Of a stretch of 48,009 nt of DNA, positions 25,920-34,699 are shown in pieces. The translations under genes and the position numbers were made by a program. The notes under the pieces were generated by a model. That model searched no databases, was not told the origin of the DNA, and worked only from the letters and a program-made list of their open reading frames with translations. Location of the stretch: positions 1 through 48,009 of the forward strand of contig DBBR01000034.1 in NCBI GenBank assembly GCA_002292325.1, written 5' to 3'. Each line of letters starts with the position of its first letter. The stretch's first letter is position 1. This DNA is from Flavobacteriales bacterium UBA979 (GTDB lineage: Bacteria > Bacteroidota > Bacteroidia > Flavobacteriales_D > Sanyastnellaceae).

Positions 25920-28259
25920 ATGCTTGGAAATTTATCAGACACTCCGTTCCCTTGCGCTCTCAATCATCCGCTCGCACTTTTTCTCTCCCTCACGCTTATA
26001 TGCTCCAGTTGCGCAGAGCGCATGGAAGAGCAGACCATAACAAACGTTGCAGATGCTTCAGCGTGGGTCAATCCGATGGTAGGTACCACCCGGATGGGCC
26101 ATACGTATCCCGGTGCGACGGCGCCGCACGGCATGGTGCAGCTCTCTCCGCAAACACATTATGAACCCTACTTGCGGGCCGATGACACTTACAATCCAGC
26201 AACATATGAATATTGCGCCGGATATCAGTACGAGGACACGACCATCCTCGGGTTCGCTCATACTTCGTTCAGCGGAACAGGTCACAGCGATTTAGGTGAT
26301 ATTCTCATCATGCCGACCACAGAAAGACCCGATCTGACATCCGATTCCGATGGAGGACCTTTGTTTGGAAGCGGATTCGATCATGCAAGAGAAGCAGCAA
26401 AACCCGGCCATTACGCAGTGTATTTGGACCGATATGATATCCAAGCGGACTTGAGTGCAACGGAACGGGTAGGCATTCACCGGTATCGTTTTGAGTCAGG
26501 AGGACATGCACATATCGCGTTGGACTTGGCGTACAACATATACCACCACCCCGACAAAAACGTTTGGACCTTTTTGCGTGTCGAAAATGACAGCACGGTC
26601 GTAGGATACCGACAAACCACCGGATGGGGCCGAACACGACTTGTTCATTTCGCCATGCGATTTGACCGCCCTTTGAAGGACTATGGCTACGTCCAAGGGC
26701 AAAAACTCGACTACAACGGCTTCTATCGCCGCTTCCAAGAGCATCAGGGATTCCCGGAAATGGCCGGACGGGATCTGCGGGCTTGGTTTGATTTTGGCAC
26801 CGTTGAAGCAGGCGATCAGTTGGGCATTCGCGTCGCCCTTTCAGGTGTTTCCATGGACGGTGCTCTAAAAAACCTTCAAAGTGAAGCGCCGTACTCAGGA
26901 TTTGACAGCTACCGTCAAGCTGCAAGGGCACAATGGAATGAAGCGCTGTCAAGGGTTGAAATTGATCCATTGCGCGAAGCTGATCGCACCACGTTTTACA
27001 CAGCACTCTATCACAGCATGCTCAGTCCGATCATTTATGAAGATGTAGATGGACGCTACCGCGGGCTGGATCAGAACATTCACACCTCAGAAAACTTCAC
27101 GAACTACACCATTTTTTCGCTGTGGGATACCTACCGCGCCTTGCACCCTTGGATCAACCTAACCCAACCGAATCGGGCGGCAGACCTCATCAACAGCATG
27201 CTGGCCCATGCGGATGAAAGCGTGCACGGAATGCTCCCCATCTGGAGTCATTATGCCAATGAAAACTGGTGCATGATCGGCTACCATGCCGTTTCTGTTC
27301 TCGCTGACGGTGTGGCCCATGACATACCCGGATGGGATCGAAATCAAGGACTGGAAACGGCCGTGAGGACCGCTCGTGTTCCTTACTTCGACGGGCTGGA
27401 CTTGTACATGAAGTACGGCTATATGCCGGATGACTCGAGCCATTCCGCCGTTTCGAAGACATTGGAGTACGCGTATGACGATTGGTGCATTGGTCAATTG
27501 GCAAAAAGCACCGGAGACCTGGTAATTGCGGCGGAATTTGATCGGCGGTCAGCAGCGTATCGAGAAGTCTGGGATGCATCGTCAGGTTTCATGCGCCCGC
27601 GGTTGTCCTCAGGTCAATTCCGAGAAGAATTCGATCCGATGGAAACACACGGGCAAGGGTTCATTGAAGGCAATGCTTGGAATTATGGTCTGTACGTGCC
27701 GCATGCGCAAGATTCGCTCATCGCTTGGCACGGAGGCCCCGACTTATTTATAGCCCATCTGGATTCCCTGTTCACCATGAAGTTGGACGATGCCTACTTC
27801 GCCCATACCGAGGACATCTCGCGTGATGGCATCATTGGCAACTACGTCCATGGCAATGAGCCCGGCCATCACATTGCTTATTTGTACAACTTCGCCGGTG
27901 CACCAGAAAAAACCCAAGAACGCGTGCGAATGATTTGTGAGACCATGTATGGACCGGATACCGATGGGCTATGCGGCAACGACGACGCGGGTCAAATGTC
28001 AGCGTGGTACTTGTTTTCTAGTCTGGGCTTCTATCCTGTCGCTCCAGGTTCGGGCATGTATGACCTAGGCAGCCCGACCGTCCGGTCAGCGCGAATTGCA
28101 GTCGGACAAGGGCAAACATTGATCATTAAAACCCGGGGGAATGAAGTCGGAAAATCTCGTGTGAAATTAGTCCGTTGGAACGACCAAGTCCTCAATGGAT
28201 GGCAAATCGCCGCAGCTGAATTGGTGCAGGGAGGAACGTTGATATTTGAATTTGAATGA
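25920..28259 (+). CDS. GH92 family glycosidase (alpha-mannosidase-like) lipoprotein
   Basis: A 779-residue glycoside hydrolase of family 92, exo-acting calcium-dependent alpha-mannosidases that trim N-glycan and yeast mannan side chains. The N-terminal hydrophobic segment ends LICSSC, a lipobox-like site (Cys31), so the enzyme is probably surface- or periplasm-anchored. The N-terminal beta-domain starts VNPMVGTTRMGHTYPGA and includes HTSFSGTGHSDLGD. The (alpha/alpha)6 domain carries YTIFSLWDTYRALHPW, IEGNAWNY and HGNEPGHHIAYLYNFAG with the catalytic Glu. It also carries CGNDDAGQMSAWYLFS with the base Asp. It is a lone gene: no susC/susD pair or other mannan genes are in the window, so it is not part of a visible PUL. 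It precedes tspO by 4 bp. Confidence 0.95.
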   Translation: MLGNLSDTPFPCALNHPLALFLSLTLICSSCAERMEEQTITNVADASAWVNPMVGTTRMGHTYPGATAPHGMVQLSPQTHYEPYLRADDTYNPATYEYCAGYQYEDTTILGFAHTSFSGTGHSDLGDILIMPTTERPDLTSDSDGGPLFGSGFDHAREAAKPGHYAVYLDRYDIQADLSATERVGIHRYRFESGGHAHIALDLAYNIYHHPDKNVWTFLRVENDSTVVGYRQTTGWGRTRLVHFAMRFDRPLKDYGYVQGQKLDYNGFYRRFQEHQGFPEMAGRDLRAWFDFGTVEAGDQLGIRVALSGVSMDGALKNLQSEAPYSGFDSYRQAARAQWNEALSRVEIDPLREADRTTFYTALYHSMLSPIIYEDVDGRYRGLDQNIHTSENFTNYTIFSLWDTYRALHPWINLTQPNRAADLINSMLAHADESVHGMLPIWSHYANENWCMIGYHAVSVLADGVAHDIPGWDRNQGLETAVRTARVPYFDGLDLYMKYGYMPDDSSHSAVSKTLEYAYDDWCIGQLAKSTGDLVIAAEFDRRSAAYREVWDASSGFMRPRLSSGQFREEFDPMETHGQGFIEGNAWNYGLYVPHAQDSLIAWHGGPDLFIAHLDSLFTMKLDDAYFAHTEDISRDGIIGNYVHGNEPGHHIAYLYNFAGAPEKTQERVRMICETMYGPDTDGLCGNDDAGQMSAWYLFSSLGFYPVAPGSGMYDLGSPTVRSARIAVGQGQTLIIKTRGNEVGKSRVKLVRWNDQVLNGWQIAAAELVQGGTLIFEFE

Positions 28260-28263
28260 ACCC

Positions 28264-28746
28264 ATGAACTTAAAAAAAACACTGCTCTTTGCCAGCATCT
28301 TGTTGATCAACTTCGGCGGACTAGCTATCGGAGGCTGGTTTACCGGACCGGGGGTTCAATCCGAATGGTACGCTGCACTTCCCAAAGCCCCCTGGACGCC
28401 TCCTGGCTGGGTTTTTGGCGCGGCTTGGACCTTAGTGATGGTCGGTTTTAGTGTGTTTGGCTATGTCATTCTGACTAGGGCCAAAACGAAGGGATCGCGC
28501 TCACGCTGGCTCAGTTGGCTGATCTTATCCTGGATCCTGAACGTTGGATGGAACCCGTTGTTTTTTCGTTGGCATCTCCTTCAATGGGCGTTGGTCGAGA
28601 TTACACTCCTCTTAGCGCTCACGCTTTGGCTCTTTCTCTGCGGCTGGAAGGAATTGGGAGGAAAGAGTGCGGTTTGGAGTTTGGCTCCTTATTGGGCATG
28701 GCTGATGATAGCCACCTCGCTCAATGCTTATTCCCTCTTTCATTAG
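28264..28746 (+). CDS. tspO: TspO/MBR family protein
   Basis: A 160-residue membrane protein with five helices, homologous to the tryptophan-rich sensory protein/mitochondrial translocator protein that binds tetrapyrroles and cholesterol. The sequence is Trp-rich, as expected. Conserved elements are WYAALPKAPWTPPGWVFG after helix one, AWTLVMVGFSVFGY, WNPLFFRW in helix three, and the last helix WAWLMIATSLNAYSL. The start is the ATG at 28264, 4 bp after the GH92 stop, so the two are probably cotranscribed. Bacterial TspO affects porphyrin handling and stress; a haem-related operon lies about 9 kb away, but nothing here proves a link. Confidence 0.95.
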   Translation: MNLKKTLLFASILLINFGGLAIGGWFTGPGVQSEWYAALPKAPWTPPGWVFGAAWTLVMVGFSVFGYVILTRAKTKGSRSRWLSWLILSWILNVGWNPLFFRWHLLQWALVEITLLLALTLWLFLCGWKELGGKSAVWSLAPYWAWLMIATSLNAYSLFH

Positions 28747-28771
28747 ACACGGGAGAACTCCGCTGATGCCT

Positions 28772-30457
28772 TCAACTTTGAACGTTTGACTCCAGTGCTT
28801 TCAAACATGGAGTCAAAGCCGCTAGCGCAGCATAGTAATCTTTTGAAGTCGCTGAAAGAAGCTCCACCGAAATGAAAATCGAGATGACGTTGGCACCCGT
28901 ATGCCGATGCACGTAATTGTGCAGCAGGTTTGGACTTGTGGACACAAAATCTTCATGGGTTCCGACTGCATGACCCAGCGGACGCATGGCCTCTTTGAAT
29001 CGTTGGATGAAGCTTTCTAGATTCGCCAAAGCTTCAGAAGAAACTGTTGGGTTTGCGACAGCCGAAACGCTGGAATCTCCCTTCTCCCCGCCAAATGTAA
29101 CATGGAATTGAGCTTTGCGATGAGAAGCCGAAGACCGCAGTACTACAATCCAGTCTGTTTCTTTCTCAATGCCAGTTTGGATGTCCTGTAAGAATTCCGG
29201 AACTCCAGGAATGTCTGGAACAGTATCTTTCGCGAAATCAGGATTTTTCGTCAGATTGTATTTGATCTGAGGCAGTATTTCGGAGCCTGCAAAAACTTCG
29301 TTGCTCACCACATGGTGGCCTCCAGCTTTTCCCAGTGAGTAACCAAAGTGGGAGATCCCTCGCTCACCTCGTCCTTGAGGATTGATGACGTGGATATTCG
29401 TCTTTGCCGGAATATATTCAAAGCCGTAAGGCCGATTCAAGTTGAAATATTCGATCACCGTCAAGTCAGAAACCTTGAGTTCAGGGGATGACTTTTCCCA
29501 TTTCAATCTCAATTGCCTGGAACTCCGAATGGCTTGCATGATTTCCTCTGGCGTCAATTCCAATTTGGACTGAAGAAAGGGCAAGGTCCTCTTTCGGGCT
29601 TGCAAAGGAAGCCTTCCCATGGCCGCCACAGGTTTTTCTGAAAAACTGGCTTCAATCAATTCGACATGCCGAGAGACCTCATTGCGTTTCTTTTCTTCAT
29701 CCATTTCCTCTACAAATCCCGAGGCGATGATGCCCGAGGGAACGGCAAAAAGAGCGATCGAAAGAATACCTACCCCCGAGGCCAAAAGTTTGCCCAATGT
29801 CGTAACAGGCTGGAAATCTGCATACCCTCCTATGTCTCCAATGTATTGCGACATGGACCACAGCATGGCTTGACCAATGGAAGAAAACTCATCGGGTTGG
29901 GCCGCATTTTCGACCTGGAACAGGAGCACAGATAAAATAAAGGTGAGCAAGAGCAGAATTTGCATCGAGATCGACAGTTCTGATTTCTTTTTGCGTGTGG
30001 CTTCAATGATGAAATTGAAGGACTTGAGAAATCGCGCGAGCTTGAGCAATCGAAGGATGCGCAACACTTTGAGCGAGGACCAGGAAGTGCCTGGCAAGAA
30101 AATTCCAACAAGAGCCGGGATCACAGCGACGACATCAATCACGGCATACGGTGTCAACAAATAAGCGATTCGCCCTTTGAAACCAACAAACCGATCATCG
30201 AGCAAGTCCGCCGTCCAAACTCGAAGGATGAGTTCTAATGTAAATACCGTCGTGCACGTGAGGTTGGCAACCTGAAAAAGCCTCGAGAATCGCAACGCAC
30301 CTGGAATGGAGTCAAGCACAACCTGAAAAGCCGATATCAGAATCAAGCCGACGATGATGAAAGTGGTGACCTTGGTTGCCTTTGAGGTTGCCAGATTACG
30401 CTCGTCCAGGAGCTTGGCAACAAGCAATTTGAAACGTTGGAGTGGAGAAGGGATCAT
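28772..30457 (-). CDS. Voltage-sensor cation channel with non-canonical pore and large C-terminal domain
   Basis: A 561-residue membrane protein (ATG at 30457). Six transmembrane segments follow the voltage-gated cation channel plan. S4 near residues 129-147 has regularly spaced basic residues (LKVLRILRLLKLARFLKSF). The pore is at residues ~195-225, but the filter reads SQYIGDIGGYADFQPVT instead of T-x-G-Y-G-D. Gly213 of a K+ filter is Ala and the upstream Thr is missing, with about one extra residue after Trp200. S6 follows (LLASGVGILSIALFAVPSGII). Residues ~260-561 form a cytoplasmic domain I do not recognise, with motifs VIEYFNLNRPYGFEYIP, SHFGYSLGKAGGHHVVS and NLLHNYVHRHTGANVIS. This may be a ligand-sensing or enzyme-like module. 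The ion cannot be predicted. It is convergent with tspO. Confidence 0.85.
   Translation of the reverse strand: MIPSPLQRFKLLVAKLLDERNLATSKATKVTTFIIVGLILISAFQVVLDSIPGALRFSRLFQVANLTCTTVFTLELILRVWTADLLDDRFVGFKGRIAYLLTPYAVIDVVAVIPALVGIFLPGTSWSSLKVLRILRLLKLARFLKSFNFIIEATRKKKSELSISMQILLLLTFILSVLLFQVENAAQPDEFSSIGQAMLWSMSQYIGDIGGYADFQPVTTLGKLLASGVGILSIALFAVPSGIIASGFVEEMDEEKKRNEVSRHVELIEASFSEKPVAAMGRLPLQARKRTLPFLQSKLELTPEEIMQAIRSSRQLRLKWEKSSPELKVSDLTVIEYFNLNRPYGFEYIPAKTNIHVINPQGRGERGISHFGYSLGKAGGHHVVSNEVFAGSEILPQIKYNLTKNPDFAKDTVPDIPGVPEFLQDIQTGIEKETDWIVVLRSSASHRKAQFHVTFGGEKGDSSVSAVANPTVSSEALANLESFIQRFKEAMRPLGHAVGTHEDFVSTSPNLLHNYVHRHTGANVISIFISVELLSATSKDYYAALAALTPCLKALESNVQS
28785..28817. repeat. 10-bp perfect inverted repeat at the channel gene 3' end
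   Basis: TTTGACTCCA (28785-28794) and TGGAGTCAAA (28808-28817) are perfectly complementary with a 13-nt loop. The hairpin lies within the last 15 codons of the channel gene, close to the convergent tspO stop. It could fold in RNA from either strand and act as a 3'-end structure. No T-run is present. Confidence 0.5.
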
Positions 30458-30512
30458 CAAGTCGAAATTCAGACAGCAAAGTTTAAACAGGGAAATGTCA
30501 TTGCATTCTGTG

Positions 30513-30520
30513 CAAAAATA
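30513..30520 (-). promoter_or_regulatory. Putative -7 element of the channel gene
   Basis: Reading the minus strand, TATTTTTG fits the Bacteroidota -7 consensus TAnnTTTG. It is followed by about 45 nt of leader before the channel ATG at 30457. A weak TTA occupies the -33 position 20 nt upstream, inside the end of the neighbouring gene. Confidence 0.4.
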
Positions 30521-30539
30521 GATGCTAGCTTGACGTTAT

Positions 30540-31088
30540 TTAATCTATCATCGCTTCCAATGCGTGGACCGTCCATTGGCCGTTGATTTTCTCCATCTCA
30601 AAAGGCCAACGATATGGCATGCACTGGGGTTCAAGGACAAAAAACACCTCTCCCACAAGCTGCGTTATGCCGGGACGTATGGCCAACTTCACTCCCACCT
30701 GCGTGGTCCTCAATAACATAGGGACCATGACGTAATCAAAAGGTTCTAGACCGAGCTCTGAAGGAGGGTTTTCTGAGATCTCTTGGATCTGAGTCAGGAA
30801 GGGATTCTCCCACAAAACCTGAAATTTGCCCAAGTAATCAAAGTCTGATAAGGCGGAAATTACATACCCTCCGTATGGCATGTGAACGGTCGCCAAGAGC
30901 CAACAATCACCTTCCAGATGATCCACTTCAAACGTCACATCAAATCCAGGAGGTCGGACGGACTGATCTCGGTGCGGATGCATCAGCACCTCCTCAAGAT
31001 CAATTTGCGCATGAATACCGAACGAGGCAAAAACAAGGAACAGGCTTGAAAAACAGGACCTCCACCCCCCCCTTGCGCTCAACTTCAT
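30540..31088 (-). CDS. Secreted protein of unknown function
   Basis: A 182-residue protein with a signal peptide (hydrophobic SSLFLVFASFGIHAQ). The mature domain is predicted mostly beta, with two Cys (GDCWLLA and EPQCMPYRW), possibly a disulfide. The fold may resemble the immunoglobulin-like N-terminal domain of DsbD-type proteins, but this is a guess. Its ATG overlaps the stop of the T9SS-type gene upstream by 4 bp, so it is cotranscribed and may be its partner. A G8 tract (31065-31072) lies in codons 6-8, early enough that slippage would abolish the protein. Confidence 0.7.
   Translation of the reverse strand: MKLSARGGWRSCFSSLFLVFASFGIHAQIDLEEVLMHPHRDQSVRPPGFDVTFEVDHLEGDCWLLATVHMPYGGYVISALSDFDYLGKFQVLWENPFLTQIQEISENPPSELGLEPFDYVMVPMLLRTTQVGVKLAIRPGITQLVGEVFFVLEPQCMPYRWPFEMEKINGQWTVHALEAMID
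31065..31072. repeat. C8/G8 homopolymer near the start of the secreted-protein gene
   Basis: Eight C on the + strand are read as G8 in the gene, encoding the Gly-Gly of SARGGWRSC just upstream of the signal-peptide core. Length change by one base would frameshift the gene. Confidence 0.6.
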
Positions 31089-32302
31089 TGAACAATCAAC
31101 TGTGTTGATTGAATTCCTCTCGCGCTAAACCAATGCAGGCTATACGCTCCAGGGGCTAAGCCCGCAGTCGTCATCGTCATTTCACCTCGAAAGTTACCGC
31201 ATGCCTCATCCTGAACAATGCGTCCCATTCCATCGCGCAAAACCAACCGGTACCATGCTGGGCTTTGAATCCAAGCAATCGTCTCCCCTTGTTGAACGGG
31301 ATTCGGATAAACCAAGGGTGATATCAAGTCAACCTGAGTGGGAGTTTCCCACATACCATTGAATCCACCTTCGGTCACTACATGGATGGTGAACCCCTCC
31401 AAGAAATTAATGAATCCGTCATCATCGACAGAGACCGAATCACAATAGGTCGCCGTGCAGAGCAGCGAATCACCCCATGCAGCCGTCAAACACAACAGGT
31501 AAGGGCCATTGCCCGCATACGTGTAGGTCGGTGATGCCTCCGTGCTCGTCCCTTCATCACCAAAATCCCATTCATACGTCGGCTGTCCAGAGAGCTCTGG
31601 GACAATCACATCCAATGAACCGGGGATCAGATCTCCTGCCTCATCCACAGATTGCACGACCTCAAAACTCAATTCACAATTTTCTCCTCCTGTGGGGTTT
31701 GTTGTATCAACCTCATAACAATCCGTCCACGGTTCGCAATCAGCGGAAATCACTTCAACGCACACCGTCCAAAATGACTCACCTTCAAATTCCCAACCAA
31801 AATTTGAATCGTTGGTGTTGTTCATGGTCACGCCGTCAACGGTCCAATCGTAGGTAGCATTTTCCGGAGCACCGGCCACAGCAAACATCCAAGACCCCAT
31901 CACCGTTTGCCCTCCATCCAAGCTCATGTTGCAAGGATTTACCTCGCCTCCGCAGTAGACTCCAGCCAGGAAGACATCGCTCAGTCCGCCCAGCGCGTTG
32001 GCCGAAAATGAGGCTGTCATGGTCGACATGACCGAATCACAGTTCATGTATGTTGCATTCACCATTCCTTGCATGGTCCCACTGGGCAACTCAAAGCTCA
32101 CCGCTGCAACTCCGGATTCATCCGTGCTTTCTTCCGCCGTATAAACCGCGCCTGATGCCTCAACGTTAAATTCGACGGTAACACCTGTAGCAGCATTACC
32201 CGCTTCATCCGACAGCAAGGCTGTGGCATTTAAGTTCACCTGTGCACTTGCGAGTGCAGCTAATCCTAGGACAGAAAATGCAAGACAGATTATTTTCATC
32301 AT
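31085..32302 (-). CDS. T9SS type A secreted protein with PKD domain
   Basis: A 405-residue secreted protein. The signal peptide is MMKIICLAFSVLGLAALASAQ. Residues ~22-110 form an Ig-like domain, including EAGNAATGVTVEFNVEASG, reminiscent of bacterial Ig/invasin modules. The middle carries a PKD domain with TYEWDFGDEGTST. The last ~75 residues (LVYPNPVQQGE ... LAPGAYSLHWFSARG) are a type A Por secretion sorting domain, so it crosses the outer membrane by T9SS and is likely attached to the surface. No enzymatic domain was recognised. The downstream secreted-protein gene overlaps its stop by 4 bp. Confidence 0.85.
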   Translation of the reverse strand: MMKIICLAFSVLGLAALASAQVNLNATALLSDEAGNAATGVTVEFNVEASGAVYTAEESTDESGVAAVSFELPSGTMQGMVNATYMNCDSVMSTMTASFSANALGGLSDVFLAGVYCGGEVNPCNMSLDGGQTVMGSWMFAVAGAPENATYDWTVDGVTMNNTNDSNFGWEFEGESFWTVCVEVISADCEPWTDCYEVDTTNPTGGENCELSFEVVQSVDEAGDLIPGSLDVIVPELSGQPTYEWDFGDEGTSTEASPTYTYAGNGPYLLCLTAAWGDSLLCTATYCDSVSVDDDGFINFLEGFTIHVVTEGGFNGMWETPTQVDLISPLVYPNPVQQGETIAWIQSPAWYRLVLRDGMGRIVQDEACGNFRGEMTMTTAGLAPGAYSLHWFSARGIQSTQLIVQ

Positions 32303-32394
32303 GGTGGTATCAATTAAAAACGTTCATCGCTAAAGTACTGAACTCCAGCCAAAATCGCTTAACAACCCACAACCCATGAGTTTGCATTTTGCCC

Positions 32395-33957
32395 TTAGAG
32401 CAGGTAATTCATGGAGCTGAACTCCGAGTGGCCTCCTGCAATGACCTCCTCGACCAAATCTTTCTGATCCTCCGAACATGCAACCAGGGTGCGGATGGAG
32501 AACGAGCGAAGAGCGGCTTTGACGCTCAATGTGCTCACAGCGCTGTCTTTGCGGCCTGTAAAGGGCAACGCATCTGGTCCTCGCTGGCAGGATGCATTGA
32601 TGTTTACCCGGCACACTTGATTCACGAGGTGGTCGATGCACATGCCAGCAGTCTCCGGATTTCGTGTGAACACACTCACTTGCTGCCCGTAATCACTCTC
32701 CGCGATATCGGTCAGAACCTCCTCAAAGTCCTCAAATTCCAATACAGGACAGACCGGGCCAAATTGTTCCTCTCGGAAAAGCCCGGTTTCTCTGGATGTC
32801 GGGAAAAGAATGGCTGGAAAAAATAGATTGCCCTCGACTTGTCCTCCTCTCGCATTTATGACTTCTGCTCCCTTTTCACATGCTTCTTTCACGTATTCTT
32901 CCATGTAACCCACCTTCCCTACTTCAGGAAGCGGTGTAATGTCCTTGTCCTCAAACGGACTCCCCCAGCTCAGCTCATCCGTCGCTTTTGCAAAGGCTGC
33001 AAGGAACTTCGATCGAACTTCCTTTTGAACGTAAATCACCTTCAAGGCCGTGCACCGCTGGCCATTGAAACTCCACGCTCCCTTGACGCACTCCTTGACT
33101 GCCACATCTATGTCCGCGTCGCTGAACACCACAGCGGGATTTTTGGCCTCCAGGCCTAGTACTTGCCTCACGCGATTCGGTTTCGGGTGTTGTGAAATCA
33201 AAGCATTGCTGCTTTTGCTATTGCCAATCAATGCCAGCACATCCACTTTACCAGACTGCATAATAGGCGAAGCCAGGGTACGTCCTCGGCCAAAAATGAC
33301 ATTGACCACTCCGGGAGGAAAACTTTCAGCAAAGGCCTCTAAGAGAGGGGTAATTAACAAGACACCGTATTTGGCGGGTTTGAAAACACATGTATTTCCC
33401 ATCAACAGCGCAGGCAACAAAACACAAAATGTTTCGTTCAGCGGGTAATTAAAAGGGCCCAGGCAGAGCACAACGCCAATTGGTCCTCGGCGTATTTGAG
33501 CCAAAGTGCCGTTCACAGAGGTGATGTGACTGCCTTCTCGGTGTAAATTTTTGTATTCAGCAATCGTCTCTTCCAAATAGGTTACGGTGCGGTCAAATTC
33601 TTTCTCTGCATCCGAACGTTTCTTGCAAATCTCCCACATGAGCAACTCGATGACCTCGTCGCGCTTGGGAAGCATCAATGCGATGAACTTCTCCATCGCA
33701 GCGATTCGCTCATGTGCGGAAGCGGTAGGCCATTCGCCTCGACCATGATCGTAGGCCTTTTGTGCGGCATTCAATGCTTCCATGGCATACTCAGACGTCA
33801 TATCCGGTGTGGACCCGAGGTATATCGGCTTCGCCTCCTTTTCATCAGCTGAGAGGATAGGACTATAAACAGCCGCTGTTGAACCAGACCAATTCTCCAA
33901 AGTTCCGTTAATGAGGTAGGATGAATGCTCGCGCGCGGGGTGGTTGGGGTGTTTCAT
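32395..33957 (-). CDS. gapN: NADP-dependent non-phosphorylating glyceraldehyde-3-phosphate dehydrogenase-like ALDH
   Basis: A 520-residue cytoplasmic aldehyde dehydrogenase. Catalytic residues fall at the usual ALDH places: Asn170 (GPFNYPLNE), Glu270 (VLGLEAKNPA) and Cys302 (FNGQRCTALK). The LEAKNPAVVF ... GQRCTALKVIYV context matches plant-type GapN better than other ALDH classes. GapN oxidises glyceraldehyde 3-phosphate directly to 3-phosphoglycerate and makes NADPH without ATP. The substrate assignment rests on motif similarity alone; a related short-chain aldehyde is possible. It would draw on triose phosphate produced by the glp operon elsewhere in the window. It is divergent from the YeeE genes across a 159-bp gap. 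Confidence 0.85.
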   Translation of the reverse strand: MKHPNHPAREHSSYLINGTLENWSGSTAAVYSPILSADEKEAKPIYLGSTPDMTSEYAMEALNAAQKAYDHGRGEWPTASAHERIAAMEKFIALMLPKRDEVIELLMWEICKKRSDAEKEFDRTVTYLEETIAEYKNLHREGSHITSVNGTLAQIRRGPIGVVLCLGPFNYPLNETFCVLLPALLMGNTCVFKPAKYGVLLITPLLEAFAESFPPGVVNVIFGRGRTLASPIMQSGKVDVLALIGNSKSSNALISQHPKPNRVRQVLGLEAKNPAVVFSDADIDVAVKECVKGAWSFNGQRCTALKVIYVQKEVRSKFLAAFAKATDELSWGSPFEDKDITPLPEVGKVGYMEEYVKEACEKGAEVINARGGQVEGNLFFPAILFPTSRETGLFREEQFGPVCPVLEFEDFEEVLTDIAESDYGQQVSVFTRNPETAGMCIDHLVNQVCRVNINASCQRGPDALPFTGRKDSAVSTLSVKAALRSFSIRTLVACSEDQKDLVEEVIAGGHSEFSSMNYLL

Positions 33958-34116
33958 AATGAGTTTAAAACCAAACTTTCAGTGAGAAGTTCTGCGTACA
34001 ACTTGATTGGGGCACAGACTGCGGTTTCACTGGAACGGACTTATGCTAAAGTCTACTGATAAAACTTGACCTCGTGTATGTCATGAGTCCCCATATAACA
34101 ATGTAAATTTAACCCT

Positions 34117-34686
34117 ATGAATTCATTCCTAGTATGGCTCAGTCAGCCATGGCCCTGGTACGTAGCAGGGCCCATCATTGGCTTAATGGTCCCTTTGCAT
34201 TTGATCCTATTGAATCGCACGTTTGGCATCAGCTCCTCTTTTCGCCACGTTTGCGCAGCGGTCATTCCAAACAACCTCGACTTCCTTAAGTACGACTGGA
34301 AATCCGAAACGTGGAACTTGGTCTTCGCCGTTGGGATCCTCGGAGGTGCATTTATTGCTGCACAATTCCTCAGCACGGATGCACCAATCGATTTGAGTCA
34401 AGCAGCGATTGCGCGCATGGGAGAGTTCGGCATCACCGACTTAAGCGGCCAACACCCCAAGCAAATTTTTGAGTGGAACTTGCTAGGCGACTGGCGAACT
34501 TTACTCTTGGTCGTAGGTGGAGGATTTCTTGTCGGATTTGGCACCCGCTATGCAGGGGGCTGCACTTCGGGGCACGCCATTATGGGCCTCAGTCACCTCC
34601 AGCTGCCATCATTTGTGGCCGTACTCGGATTTTTCACCGGTGGCCTTCTGATGTCATGGGTTTTTCTACCTCTCATATTCGCTTGA
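34117..34686 (+). CDS. YeeE/YedE family sulfur transporter, first half
   Basis: A 189-residue membrane protein, the N-terminal half of a YeeE/YedE (TsuA-like) transporter that imports thiosulfate or another reduced sulfur compound. Signature elements are GFGTRYAGGCTSGHAIMG with the conserved Cys that relays the thiosulfate ligand, and four or five membrane helices. A 13-bp gap separates it from the second half, so together they make a two-gene transporter as often seen in Bacteroidota and Proteobacteria (PmpA/PmpB-type). Sulfane-sulfur enzymes are not adjacent, although a thiol dioxygenase lies 10 kb away. Confidence 0.9.
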   Translation: MNSFLVWLSQPWPWYVAGPIIGLMVPLHLILLNRTFGISSSFRHVCAAVIPNNLDFLKYDWKSETWNLVFAVGILGGAFIAAQFLSTDAPIDLSQAAIARMGEFGITDLSGQHPKQIFEWNLLGDWRTLLLVVGGGFLVGFGTRYAGGCTSGHAIMGLSHLQLPSFVAVLGFFTGGLLMSWVFLPLIFA

Positions 34687-34699
34687 TCCCTCCCGCACC

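Noticed and set aside
26308..27006. 232-codon minus-strand ORF within GH92
   Set aside because: It lies wholly inside a well-supported GH92 coding region and shows no recognisable motif.
30875..31108. Plus-strand ORF opposite the secreted-protein gene
   Set aside because: Opposite-strand shadow without signal or homology; the minus-strand gene has signal peptide and operon overlap.
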